Source: a virus. From it: 64,000 nt of DNA. The stretch spans positions 99,929 to 163,928 of the IMG/VR virus record IMGVR_UViG_3300031951_000017. The stretch is one strand, 5' to 3'. The first letter of the stretch is position 1, and each line of letters opens with the position of its first letter. A program made the translations under genes and the position numbers. Below the pieces are notes generated by a model. That model did no database searches, was not told the origin of the DNA, and saw only the letters and a list, made by a program, of their open reading frames with translations. Below are positions 18,072 through 25,515 of the stretch, one piece after another.

Positions 18072-19482
18072 ACATTGCTTCTAATTTTGATTGAAGTTCT
18101 TCTGAATCTTCAATATTTTTACTTTTTAGTAATTCAGCTAATTTTCTAGATGTCATTCTATCCATTTTACCAGTTGAACTACTTAATCCATTATCTTTTT
18201 GGAATTTACTTAATGCGGTTTTAGTTTCGGGACCAAACTTGCCATCTGCACCATATTTTGGTAGTGAATACCCTAACTTCATTAAAGCGTTCTGTATTGT
18301 CACCGCATTATCGTTAACTGAATATTGTTTAGTGTCTCCTTGATATTCTGAAACTTCCTCTTGCATAAAGGCCAAAGATTCCTCAGATGTCATGTTTGGG
18401 TCTAAGTCTTCAAATTTATCGAGCATTGCCGAATCAAAGTCACCACTTGAAGTTAAAAAGTCTGCAAATCTTTTCATAAATAAAGGAACTGCAACAGTAT
18501 ATCCTCTTCTACCCCAAGGTGCTCCAACCGCATTTTTAATAAATGTTTCAGCTGGTAACATCATTTTTTGACCTTTTCCAAATAAAACTTGTACACCCGA
18601 ATCACTTATATTTAAAATTTTGGCAGTTGTTGCCTTACCATTTTTACCAACATATCTATAACTTTTCCCAGTAATAAATCCTAGTTTTCGCATAACTTTG
18701 ACAGGATTTGCAATTGGTTTTGCCATTCTAACAAATGAATAAAATCTATCTTTTAAATTTTTAGATAGAGTTTGTAATCCTTTCTTAATAGAAGTCTTAC
18801 CTGCAGTTTTACTAGTTGTTTTACCTGCCGCTGGAATTAATTTTTGAAATATTTGTCTAGCTCTTACTGCAAACCTTGAGAAAAAACCTCCTACCTTACT
18901 TGCATATTTACCTAAAAGTTTTTTACCTAATGTACTATTAACTGCCTTACCGATATATGCTGGAATTTTAACTAAAACTTCCTCTAAAATTCTACCAACA
19001 ACTCTTAAAGCAATTAGAACAGGTTTAGTTAAAGTTTTAACTGAACCACTAACAAAAGCTTTTAATGCTGGAGCAACCGCTTGTAATTGACCAGGTAATA
19101 CCCCAAATGCAAAAGTAATTGCGGCCATTAAGTATAAATTATCAGTCTCTTCCTCTGATTTAAATTGTGCTTCTACTATATAACTCAATGCATGAACAAT
19201 ATCGACAATTGCGCCTGAACCTGGTACAAAATAATCAACACCTGCGGAAACTAAATCAACACCAGCATGTATAATATCACTTAAACTCCAATCCTCATTA
19301 ATTGGGACTATGTCACCTGTTTGAATGTTATAAGCAGTACCTTCGTATACTAAATACTTGTGGTCATTAGTTATTTTACAAGATAATAATTTAGTTAAAG
19401 GTGTTATAGAATTTTCATCTATTGGATTATATAGGTTTAAAATTCTTTGTTTTTCGGATTCATTTAATAAAATTCTTGGCAT
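18070..19482 (-). CDS. Leader-bearing hydrophobic protein with peptidoglycan-binding domain
   Basis: 470 residues. N-terminus ILLNESEKQRILNLYNPIDE fits the second leader type (LNxSE..xIL). Residues about 70-160 are hydrophobic, with AGVDYFVPGSGAIVDIVHAL and AAITFAFGVLPGQLQAVAPALKA; residues 160-290 are basic and helical. The C-terminus (about 395-460) has a PG_binding_1-type domain (IQNALMKLGY, DGKFGPETKTALSKFQKDNGL). Similar layout to 35466-36755. Possibly a virion protein delivered to the envelope; membrane insertion is inferred. A late motif is at 19496-19505. Confidence 0.7.
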   Translation of the reverse strand: MPRILLNESEKQRILNLYNPIDENSITPLTKLLSCKITNDHKYLVYEGTAYNIQTGDIVPINEDWSLSDIIHAGVDLVSAGVDYFVPGSGAIVDIVHALSYIVEAQFKSEEETDNLYLMAAITFAFGVLPGQLQAVAPALKAFVSGSVKTLTKPVLIALRVVGRILEEVLVKIPAYIGKAVNSTLGKKLLGKYASKVGGFFSRFAVRARQIFQKLIPAAGKTTSKTAGKTSIKKGLQTLSKNLKDRFYSFVRMAKPIANPVKVMRKLGFITGKSYRYVGKNGKATTAKILNISDSGVQVLFGKGQKMMLPAETFIKNAVGAPWGRRGYTVAVPLFMKRFADFLTSSGDFDSAMLDKFEDLDPNMTSEESLAFMQEEVSEYQGDTKQYSVNDNAVTIQNALMKLGYSLPKYGADGKFGPETKTALSKFQKDNGLSSSTGKMDRMTSRKLAELLKSKNIEDSEELQSKLEAM

Positions 19483-19495
19483 AATTTACTTTTTA

Positions 19496-19505
19496 TATAA
19501 ATATT
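19496..19505 (-). promoter_or_regulatory. Late-type promoter motif
   Basis: Gene-sense AATATTTATA, about 14 bases before the ATG at 19482. Confidence 0.45.
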
Positions 19506-19521
19506 GCCATATAATAAAAAA

Positions 19522-20346
19522 TTACCAATACCTAAAAGATGGACTCTTTTGTGGACTGAGTTCGTATTTTTTAAGACCTAAATCTTGAATCATTTTTTTA
19601 CCCATATCAATACCATTAAACACATCCTCAATCACAACATATTCATTTCTTGTGTGATATTGATAATAACCGATTGATATGTTGATACAAGAAAAGTCAA
19701 ACAAACTTTTAAGGGCATATACATCAGTATAGGGGTGAACCATATATTTTTTCTTGTCGTTCATTCCCTCTGTCAAAATTTTATCACAGGTACTGAAAAA
19801 TTCACCTTCCCTATCAAATAACTTAGCACCAAAACAAGTTTCAGTAATCATCCAGTTTTCAGGACCGTCGAATTGAATCGCATAACCAACATCAGAAAAG
19901 AAAGACTTGTCAGCATACCTTGAGCCATGACATCCAGTTTCCTCAGAAACAAAAAATGCGGCTTTAATGGTTTCCATCTCTTCCAAAAGTTCCATACAGG
20001 CAAATACTCCACATTTATCATCTCCACCAATACCTGTTGGTTCTCCGTGGTCATTATACGCCTTCAAAGACAATTTCAATTCTCTATGAGAATTTGGCAA
20101 CATTTCCTCAACAACATTAATTGAGTCTATTGGGTGGACAGTATCGGTGTGACATACAACACATGGGTATTTTTCATTATCATTAAGAATACCTTTTGTT
20201 GCATAGATATTAAAATGTTCATCAACCACAAAGTCAATGTTTTTTTCTTTAAGCCAATCACATATGTATTGTACCATTTTTTCCTCACGATAAGTGTGAG
20301 TCGGTACAGCTAATACCGATTTTAATAACGTTAAATCTCGATTCAT
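19522..20346 (-). CDS. M20-family metallopeptidase (PepT-like)
   Basis: Di-zinc aminopeptidase-type enzyme. Visible metal and catalytic blocks: VVCHTDTVHP (His66, Asp68), GIGGDDKCG (Asp109), FFVSEETGCHG (Glu135/136) and the late His in YHTRNEYV. Length 274, shorter than bacterial PepT, with the lid domain apparently reduced. I chose the ATG at 20346; the in-frame TTG at 20367 overlaps the promoter element. The promoter is host type (20365-20372), so early expression is likely. It may recycle peptides for the phage; a lone M20 enzyme is unusual in phage genomes. Confidence 0.88.
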   Translation of the reverse strand: MNRDLTLLKSVLAVPTHTYREEKMVQYICDWLKEKNIDFVVDEHFNIYATKGILNDNEKYPCVVCHTDTVHPIDSINVVEEMLPNSHRELKLSLKAYNDHGEPTGIGGDDKCGVFACMELLEEMETIKAAFFVSEETGCHGSRYADKSFFSDVGYAIQFDGPENWMITETCFGAKLFDREGEFFSTCDKILTEGMNDKKKYMVHPYTDVYALKSLFDFSCINISIGYYQYHTRNEYVVIEDVFNGIDMGKKMIQDLGLKKYELSPQKSPSFRYW

Positions 20347-20364
20347 TTTTATTTGTTTAAGGTG

Positions 20365-20395
20365 CAAATATATGAATAATCCTTAATCAAACAAC
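20365..20395 (-). promoter_or_regulatory. Host-type (Bacteroidota sigma-A) promoter
   Basis: Gene-sense TATATTTG (20372-20365) with TTG 20 bases upstream (20395-20393). Confidence 0.6.
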
Positions 20396-21444
20396 TCTGG
20401 GTGAAATAAAAATGTTAAAAAATCATCATAACCCATTTTAAATTCTTCAATTGTTTCAAAAGATGCTTGTGAATATTCTACAATAATTTTTCCTGCAAAA
20501 ATATTAAGAATCTTAAATTTAGAGTTTGTATTTTGTTTTTGTTTGGGAAATGAATACCAAGTATTATATTTATAGTCATACTTATGCATAAGTTCCTGGA
20601 GTTCATTATTTTTTTCTAGAACACCTGAATCCATATCTTCCTCTATCGCATCAATTATTTTGTCTAATTGATTTTCAACACTTCGATTAAATCCCTCTTT
20701 ATCAAAATTTTCCCAACTGAAATAATCAAAATAGTCATCATATAAATCTTCATCCAAAACTAAGTCTTCCATTTTCATTATATTATTCATCATTTCTAAA
20801 AAATCATCATCAAATCTTTCGTATTTTTCATAAAGTTTCAAAATGTTTTTAACATTTGTAACATACTTTAACTGGCATTTCACCTCAACAAATTTAAATT
20901 TTGTAAGGACTCCACAAAATTTTTGACTAAGATAATCTTTAAGTCCTGCAACTAAGGCAATATCATATTCATCGGCGTAGTCACCAACAATGTAATCCAC
21001 TTCTTTTTCAAATTTATCATACAAGAATGAAGCAATATCACTTTTAATATTCCAAAAATCTTCATTTTGTATCTCTGAAAATAATTTTATATTTGTTAAT
21101 CTAACAATTTCTTTTACTTTATTAATATTCTCATTATCGAATGAATCAAATATATATCCTTCCTTAAAGTCTTCTTCCGCCCAATATTTGTCGACAAACA
21201 TATGACCATATCCGTAACTATTACCAAAAACATTATTTATGTAGAACGTATTATTTGTGTAGTCATTACGGTTATCGAACATTGATAAAAATTCGGGTCT
21301 ACTAAAAAATACATTAACTACGGTTCTTTCTCGTTCTTCTTTTCTTAGTACAGGTATTTTTAGTACGTCATCATCAGACTCCCTAGTTGGGTCATAATCA
21401 ATTTCACCATTTACGTAAGATTTCAATGCGGTATATAAATTCAT
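20383..21444 (-). CDS. Uncharacterised acidic protein
   Basis: 353 residues, strongly acidic and aromatic (YDDYFDYFSWENFDKE, KYERFDDDFLEMMNN). No catalytic motif recognised. A host-type TATATTTG element at 21455-21462 precedes the start by about 10 bases, without a clear upstream TTG. It ends 16 bases before the peptidase promoter region. Possibly an early host-takeover protein or DNA mimic given its acidity, but that is speculation. Confidence 0.55.
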   Translation of the reverse strand: MNLYTALKSYVNGEIDYDPTRESDDDVLKIPVLRKEERERTVVNVFFSRPEFLSMFDNRNDYTNNTFYINNVFGNSYGYGHMFVDKYWAEEDFKEGYIFDSFDNENINKVKEIVRLTNIKLFSEIQNEDFWNIKSDIASFLYDKFEKEVDYIVGDYADEYDIALVAGLKDYLSQKFCGVLTKFKFVEVKCQLKYVTNVKNILKLYEKYERFDDDFLEMMNNIMKMEDLVLDEDLYDDYFDYFSWENFDKEGFNRSVENQLDKIIDAIEEDMDSGVLEKNNELQELMHKYDYKYNTWYSFPKQKQNTNSKFKILNIFAGKIIVEYSQASFETIEEFKMGYDDFLTFLFHPELFD

Positions 21445-21454
21445 GTTTTTTTTA

Positions 21455-21462
21455 CAAATATA
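21455..21462 (-). promoter_or_regulatory. Host-type promoter -7 element
   Basis: Gene-sense TATATTTG upstream of the acidic protein; no clear -33 TTG. Confidence 0.4.
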
Positions 21463-21480
21463 TTAATATCTTAATAAATA

Positions 21481-21512
21481 TTTGTTTTAATGAAAAGATA
21501 TTTATATCTTTG
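21481..21512 (+). promoter_or_regulatory. Host-type promoter of the tmRNA gene
   Basis: TTTG at 21481-21484, 20-base spacer, TATCTTTG at 21505-21512; the mature tmRNA 5' end follows 21 bases later, leaving a short leader for processing. Confidence 0.7.
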
Positions 21513-21533
21513 TATCGTAGTTCTTTGATTTAT

Positions 21534-21927
21534 GGGGATGTTTTTGGCTTTGACAGGTATGATACGCCATAAAACGCACGTCGGAGCTGAATTAACTCCG
21601 TTAAACTGATTCAAATTGTAAACGGCAACGTTATCAACAAACTTTCAGTAGCTGGTTTAATCCGCACTGAAGAAGTAGCAGTAGCTTAATCTAGGATTAA
21701 CCTACAAAACGGGTCGGTAAGCATATAACCTTGGAACAGAAGCTCGTATTGTGGTGTGGTTTCTACCCAAAAAGAAACAAGTGGAGGATTAGTTCTCAGT
21801 AAACCGAACCACTATAAAATAAGGGAATTGTGAAGTTTTGGATTATTTAGAAAAATAATGACCTAAACGTGTAGTGTTTTATGTCTTACTTATTTGGACC
21901 CGGGTTCGACCCCCGGCATCTCCACCA
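21534..21927 (+). ncRNA. ssrA: tmRNA (transfer-messenger RNA)
   Basis: Rescues stalled ribosomes and tags the unfinished protein. The ends pair as an alanine-type acceptor: GGGGATG at 21534-21540 with CATCTCC at 21917-21923, including the G3-U70 wobble pair, then discriminator A and encoded CCA. The T arm has GGTTCGACC. The 5' domain reads GGCTTTGACAGG, typical of tmRNA. The probable resume codon is GTA at 21618, giving V-NGNVINKLSVAGLIRTEEVAVA and stop TAA at 21687, a long tag with a hydrophobic end like known degradation tags. Resume codon placement is by analogy with E. coli. No frame in this stretch looks like a normal gene. Confidence 0.95.
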
Positions 21928-21929
21928 TT

Positions 21930-21957
21930 AAATAAAGGGACTTTGGTCCCTTTATTT
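21930..21957 (+). terminator. tmRNA terminator
   Basis: 12-bp stem AAATAAAGGGAC-TTTG-GTCCCTTTATTT followed by T residues. Confidence 0.85.
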
Positions 21958-21971
21958 TTTTATGTATTTTT

Positions 21972-21983
21972 TATATTTATATC
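21972..21983 (+). promoter_or_regulatory. Late-type promoter motif
   Basis: TATATTTATATC, 2 bases before the ATG of the first DnaJ-zinc-finger-like gene. Confidence 0.45.
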
Positions 21984-21985
21984 AT

Positions 21986-22834
21986 ATGAATAAAGATTTT
22001 GTTTTAAATGTTGTAAATAAAGTTGATAGATTTTGGGAATCATCAGATGGTGTTTTAAGTTTCACAACTAAATTAGTTAAGGATAAAAAATTCGCTGGGA
22101 TTTTTGAGAAGTTCAAGGGTAGTAGTCTATTTGTAATTTCTTTTCTAGTTCAGGCAAAGAAAAACAATCAAGATTTAGATAAAATTTTTGATGAACTTGA
22201 GAATAGTCTTTTTGTTTATAATACAATTACGGTAGAAGATACTGAACCAACTATAGAGTGTGATGCTTGTGATGGTGATGGTACATTTGAATGTCCTGAA
22301 TGTAATGGTAGTGGTAGGGAAGAATGCTGGGAGTGTGGTGGTAGTGGTGAAAAAGAGTGTGGGGATTGTGAGGGTACTGGTGAGGATTCAGATGGGGAAG
22401 AGTGTACAAGATGTTATGGTAGCGGAATGGAAACATGTAATGAGTGTCTTGGTGATGGTGAAACTAGGTGTGAACGATGTTCGGGTAAGGGTGACAAAGA
22501 ATGTTACAAATGTGAAGGTGAAGGTGAGGTCACTACTAAAGACCAATTCAAGGTTATACAAAGACAATACATTAGTTATGATGGTGAGTATTTAAATTAT
22601 CTTGAAAATTTAAAAAAAGAGGAAGAAATAGAATATTCCCCAACAACTGATAGAGCCTCATTACTAAGAGAAGATATTGGGTATATTGATTCTAGTTTAT
22701 ATGATTTTGAACAGGGTGTGGAATATTTTATGGACATATTCCTAAATGAAGATGGTAATGTCGGTGTTACCATATTAAATTCACACAATAAATTTATGTT
22801 CGATAGTTACGAACTAGATAATTATTTAGATTAA
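21986..22834 (+). CDS. DnaJ zinc-finger-like protein A
   Basis: 282 residues. The N-terminal helical domain (about 1-75) and C-terminal acidic domain are not recognised; the centre (about 80-185) has about eight CxxCxGxG-type pairs (CDACDGDG, CPECNGSG, CWECGGSG, CGDCEGTG and so on), twice the number in classical DnaJ. No J-domain HPD and no DnaJ C-terminal substrate domains, so only the zinc-binding part is shared with DnaJ. Start taken at 21986 because the late-type motif ends just before it. Paralogue follows 6 bases downstream. Confidence 0.75.
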   Translation: MNKDFVLNVVNKVDRFWESSDGVLSFTTKLVKDKKFAGIFEKFKGSSLFVISFLVQAKKNNQDLDKIFDELENSLFVYNTITVEDTEPTIECDACDGDGTFECPECNGSGREECWECGGSGEKECGDCEGTGEDSDGEECTRCYGSGMETCNECLGDGETRCERCSGKGDKECYKCEGEGEVTTKDQFKVIQRQYISYDGEYLNYLENLKKEEEIEYSPTTDRASLLREDIGYIDSSLYDFEQGVEYFMDIFLNEDGNVGVTILNSHNKFMFDSYELDNYLD

Positions 22835-22839
22835 AATAT

Positions 22840-23694
22840 ATGAATCCATTAATAAAACTTGCTTTAGTTAAAAGACTACAGAAATTGTGGAGACCAGGGG
22901 ATACTACCATTGGTTTTTTTAAAGATTTACGTGCTAACAAAAAAATCAAACATTTTTTTGAAAATTATGATTTAACTGATTTAATTGAAATTTGTATGTT
23001 AGTTAACGTCGCCAATCATGGTTTAGACCTTAATAAAGAATATGATTTAATGAAAAAAAATCTTTTTACATTTTCATTAATTAGGGTGGAGGAGTTGAGT
23101 CCTGAAGTTGATTGTGGGGTATGTGATGGGTCAGGGGAGATTAGGTGTGATTATTGTTATAACGGAAGTGTTGATTGTGCTCATTGTGATGGTGGTGATA
23201 TAGATTGTAGACGTTGTGATGGTAGTGGTGAAGGTCCAGATGAGGAGGATTGTACACATTGTGATGGTAGTGGTTATGAACAATGTGAATATTGTGATGG
23301 TGATGGAAAAATAGATTGTGATGAATGTGGTGGTACTGGTGATATAGGATGTGATGAGTGTGAAGCGTCAGGGTATGTTAATAGGGAAGATAGAATGCAG
23401 ATTTCACAACTTGAATATATAAGTTATGATGTTAAACTGAAAGATATATTAGAAAGAAAAAACGAATTTGACGTTATGAGTGATGAAATTATGGAATACA
23501 TATCAAATTCTAAAAGTACTAGTATATTGAGTGACTTTGGTGGAATTAACGATGAATCAAAAATAGTTTTAGATGATGCTGATTTTGAAGAGGGTGTTGT
23601 GTATTTTGGTGAGTTAAATTTACATCACATTTATATTAGAAATTTTTCTAGAAGTGTAGTGACTGATGGTAATTTAGAACAATATTACGATTAA
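22840..23694 (+). CDS. DnaJ zinc-finger-like protein B
   Basis: 284 residues, same architecture as the preceding gene: N-terminal domain (WRPGDTTIGFFKDL matches FWESSDGVLSFTTKL in position), eight Cys-pair motifs (CGVCDGSG, CHCDGGD variants, CDECGGTG), then the shared SQLEYISYD segment (compare RQYISYD). Several Gly positions of the CxxCxGxG pattern have drifted, so it is a diverged tandem duplicate. It probably binds several zinc ions and may hold unfolded protein or RNA. Confidence 0.72.
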   Translation: MNPLIKLALVKRLQKLWRPGDTTIGFFKDLRANKKIKHFFENYDLTDLIEICMLVNVANHGLDLNKEYDLMKKNLFTFSLIRVEELSPEVDCGVCDGSGEIRCDYCYNGSVDCAHCDGGDIDCRRCDGSGEGPDEEDCTHCDGSGYEQCEYCDGDGKIDCDECGGTGDIGCDECEASGYVNREDRMQISQLEYISYDVKLKDILERKNEFDVMSDEIMEYISNSKSTSILSDFGGINDESKIVLDDADFEEGVVYFGELNLHHIYIRNFSRSVVTDGNLEQYYD

Positions 23695-24311
23695 ATTTGT
23701 GTATGTAGAGAATTTGATTCTCTAAGAATGTCTTTTTTGAAATCTTCTGTAAATTCACCATTAACAACAATTTCGGTTGTGGGTTCACTGAATACCCAAT
23801 CCATACCTAACATCCCTATTAAATGTTTATCCCGGTCATATATGGGACAGGCAACGTGAGATTGAGTTCCATATGATGATAAAAAAGCTCTAGTAGAAAT
23901 ATCTTCAATTTTATTCAAATCAGTGTAAAACATTTTTTCATCAACCATTTGACGGATATACCAATTAAAATGTGATACTAAAACATTTTGAAATTTGTCT
24001 GATAATTTCTCTAAACCATCAGAACATCTTTCATATGTCATTGTAGATTTTTGCATTGGGGATTCAGTATAGAAATTACCCCCATTGTGGTATTGAATGA
24101 TGAATATACGGTCACAATTATATAACCTTCTTAATTCTCGTAAAGCAAAATGAACAATCTCATCTTTTTTTATACGTGCAATTAGACCTTCTCTAGATTT
24201 TTTTTCCTTCTTTTTTTCCTGCCAATTTCTAAAAAAACCTGAAGCAATCAAAGCGACTAATATCGAGGTTATTGAGGTAATCCCCAATTCTATAATTTTC
24301 ATGTAATCCAT
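23691..24311 (-). CDS. Membrane-anchored GAF-like protein
   Basis: 206 residues. One N-terminal membrane segment (about 8-27, ELGITSITSILVALIASGFF), a very basic cytoplasmic stretch (EKKKEKKSR), then a domain with CDRIFIIQYHNGG, FLSSYGTQSHVACPIYD and LIGMLGMDW, which looks like a GAF sensor fold. A late-type motif at 24330-24340 lies about 20 bases upstream. The 3' end overlaps the convergent gene by 4 bases. Ligand unknown. Confidence 0.6.
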   Translation of the reverse strand: MDYMKIIELGITSITSILVALIASGFFRNWQEKKKEKKSREGLIARIKKDEIVHFALRELRRLYNCDRIFIIQYHNGGNFYTESPMQKSTMTYERCSDGLEKLSDKFQNVLVSHFNWYIRQMVDEKMFYTDLNKIEDISTRAFLSSYGTQSHVACPIYDRDKHLIGMLGMDWVFSEPTTEIVVNGEFTEDFKKDILRESNSLHTQI

Positions 24312-24329
24312 TCAAATAGTATAACAAAT

Positions 24330-24340
24330 AATAAATATCA
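24330..24340 (-). promoter_or_regulatory. Late-type promoter motif
   Basis: Gene-sense TGATATTTATT upstream of the GAF-like gene. Confidence 0.4.
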
Positions 24341-24349
24341 CCTATTCTA

Positions 24350-25294
24350 TTATTGTTTACCATACATACCAATCAAATAGTCTTTGATGTGAAGAAAACT
24401 CTTAGTGATATCAAACCCAGCAAAATAATTTCTCAACTTGCCTAAGTCTAATCTATATTCCCTATCATGACCCAATCTGTCAGGAACAAATTCAATTGTT
24501 GCCGTATTATCAGGAACTATCTCTTGAATCATTTTAATAATTTCAATATTCTGAAATTCAATGTTTGAACCAATGTTGAATGTGTCATTTATGATATGTT
24601 CGTTAAACATAAATTCAGCAATTATTCTAACATTGTCATAAACATAAATCCATTCTCTTGATTGTTTCCCATCACCATATACAGGTATGTTTTTACCTTC
24701 TTTGATTGAATTATAAATGACAGGTAAAAACTTTTCTTTGAACTGGTGTTCGCCAAAGTTATTACAAGTTCTTGTTATCAAATATGGTAACCCATATGTT
24801 CTATGACAAGCTTTAACCAATAAATCCGCAGCAGCCTTTGATGCTGAATAATATGAACTTGGATTTAATTCATGGTCTTCATTTGCCGACTTATGTTTAA
24901 AAACAACCGATTCCATATCACCATACACCTCGTCTGTCGATATTTGGATGAACTTCTTCAATCTTTTGTTTTGTCTTGCACACTCAAGTAGATTAAACGT
25001 CCCTTCAATATTTGATTTAATAAATGGTTTTCCATTTTTAATCGAATTATCAACATGTGATTCTGCGGCAAAGTTTACAAGATAATCATATTCACCTAAG
25101 TCTTTAGGAGTGACATCACAAATATCCTTCTCAAGGAATTGGTCATCAAGTCCAAACTCTATTTTTATATTGTCAAGATTTGAGCAATATGTTAATGAAT
25201 CAACACATAAAATGTTACAATGAAAATTCTCTTTTAAATAATTAATAAATGCAGAACCTATAAATCCCGCACCACCTGTGACTACTACTCTCAT
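24350..25294 (-). CDS. rmlB: dTDP-glucose 4,6-dehydratase-like NAD-dependent epimerase/dehydratase
   Basis: Extended short-chain dehydrogenase. Residues 6-16 give the Rossmann TGGAGFIGSAF; STDEVYGD carries the catalytic DE pair of RmlB; YYSASKAAAD has the catalytic YxxxK; RTCNNFGEHQF and PVYGDGKQSREWIYVYDN are RmlB-typical. Product is a 4-keto-6-deoxy sugar nucleotide, likely for glycosyltransferases of this island. Length 314, slightly short. ATGA overlap with the upstream small gene suggests coupled translation. Confidence 0.92.
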   Translation of the reverse strand: MRVVVTGGAGFIGSAFINYLKENFHCNILCVDSLTYCSNLDNIKIEFGLDDQFLEKDICDVTPKDLGEYDYLVNFAAESHVDNSIKNGKPFIKSNIEGTFNLLECARQNKRLKKFIQISTDEVYGDMESVVFKHKSANEDHELNPSSYYSASKAAADLLVKACHRTYGLPYLITRTCNNFGEHQFKEKFLPVIYNSIKEGKNIPVYGDGKQSREWIYVYDNVRIIAEFMFNEHIINDTFNIGSNIEFQNIEIIKMIQEIVPDNTATIEFVPDRLGHDREYRLDLGKLRNYFAGFDITKSFLHIKDYLIGMYGKQ

Positions 25295-25467
25295 ATTTTT
25301 TTTATTTCGTATTTGTATCCTGAATCAGAATTTTGTTCAAAAATCTCCTTAAATTTAATTGCCTCTTCCTGGACATCAAATTCTAAAACTTCACCATGTG
25401 AATCTAAAATGATTACAGGTAAAGACACTCCTTTTTTGTTTTCAATATATTTTAAAATTACCCACAT
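25291..25467 (-). CDS. Small protein coupled to rmlB
   Basis: 58 residues, starting MWVILKYIENKKGVSLPVII and ending in YKYEIKKI. It overlaps the rmlB start as ATGA. It has a well-formed host-type promoter (gene-sense TATCTTTG with TTG 20 bases upstream) 17 bases before its ATG. Looks like a small alpha/beta domain; not recognised. Too short to appear in standard ORF lists. Confidence 0.7.
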   Translation of the reverse strand: MWVILKYIENKKGVSLPVIILDSHGEVLEFDVQEEAIKFKEIFEQNSDSGYKYEIKKI

Positions 25468-25484
25468 ATATCGTTTGTTTTGTA

Positions 25485-25515
25485 CAAAGATAAACTATTT
25501 AACGTTTTCTCTCAA
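25485..25515 (-). promoter_or_regulatory. Host-type promoter of the 25467-rmlB operon
   Basis: Gene-sense TTG (25515-25513), N20, TATCTTTG (25492-25485). Confidence 0.65.

Noticed and set aside
22251-22595. His-rich minus frame and Val-rich plus frame inside the DnaJ-like gene
   Set aside because: Alternate frames of the Cys/Gly repeats; no start signals.
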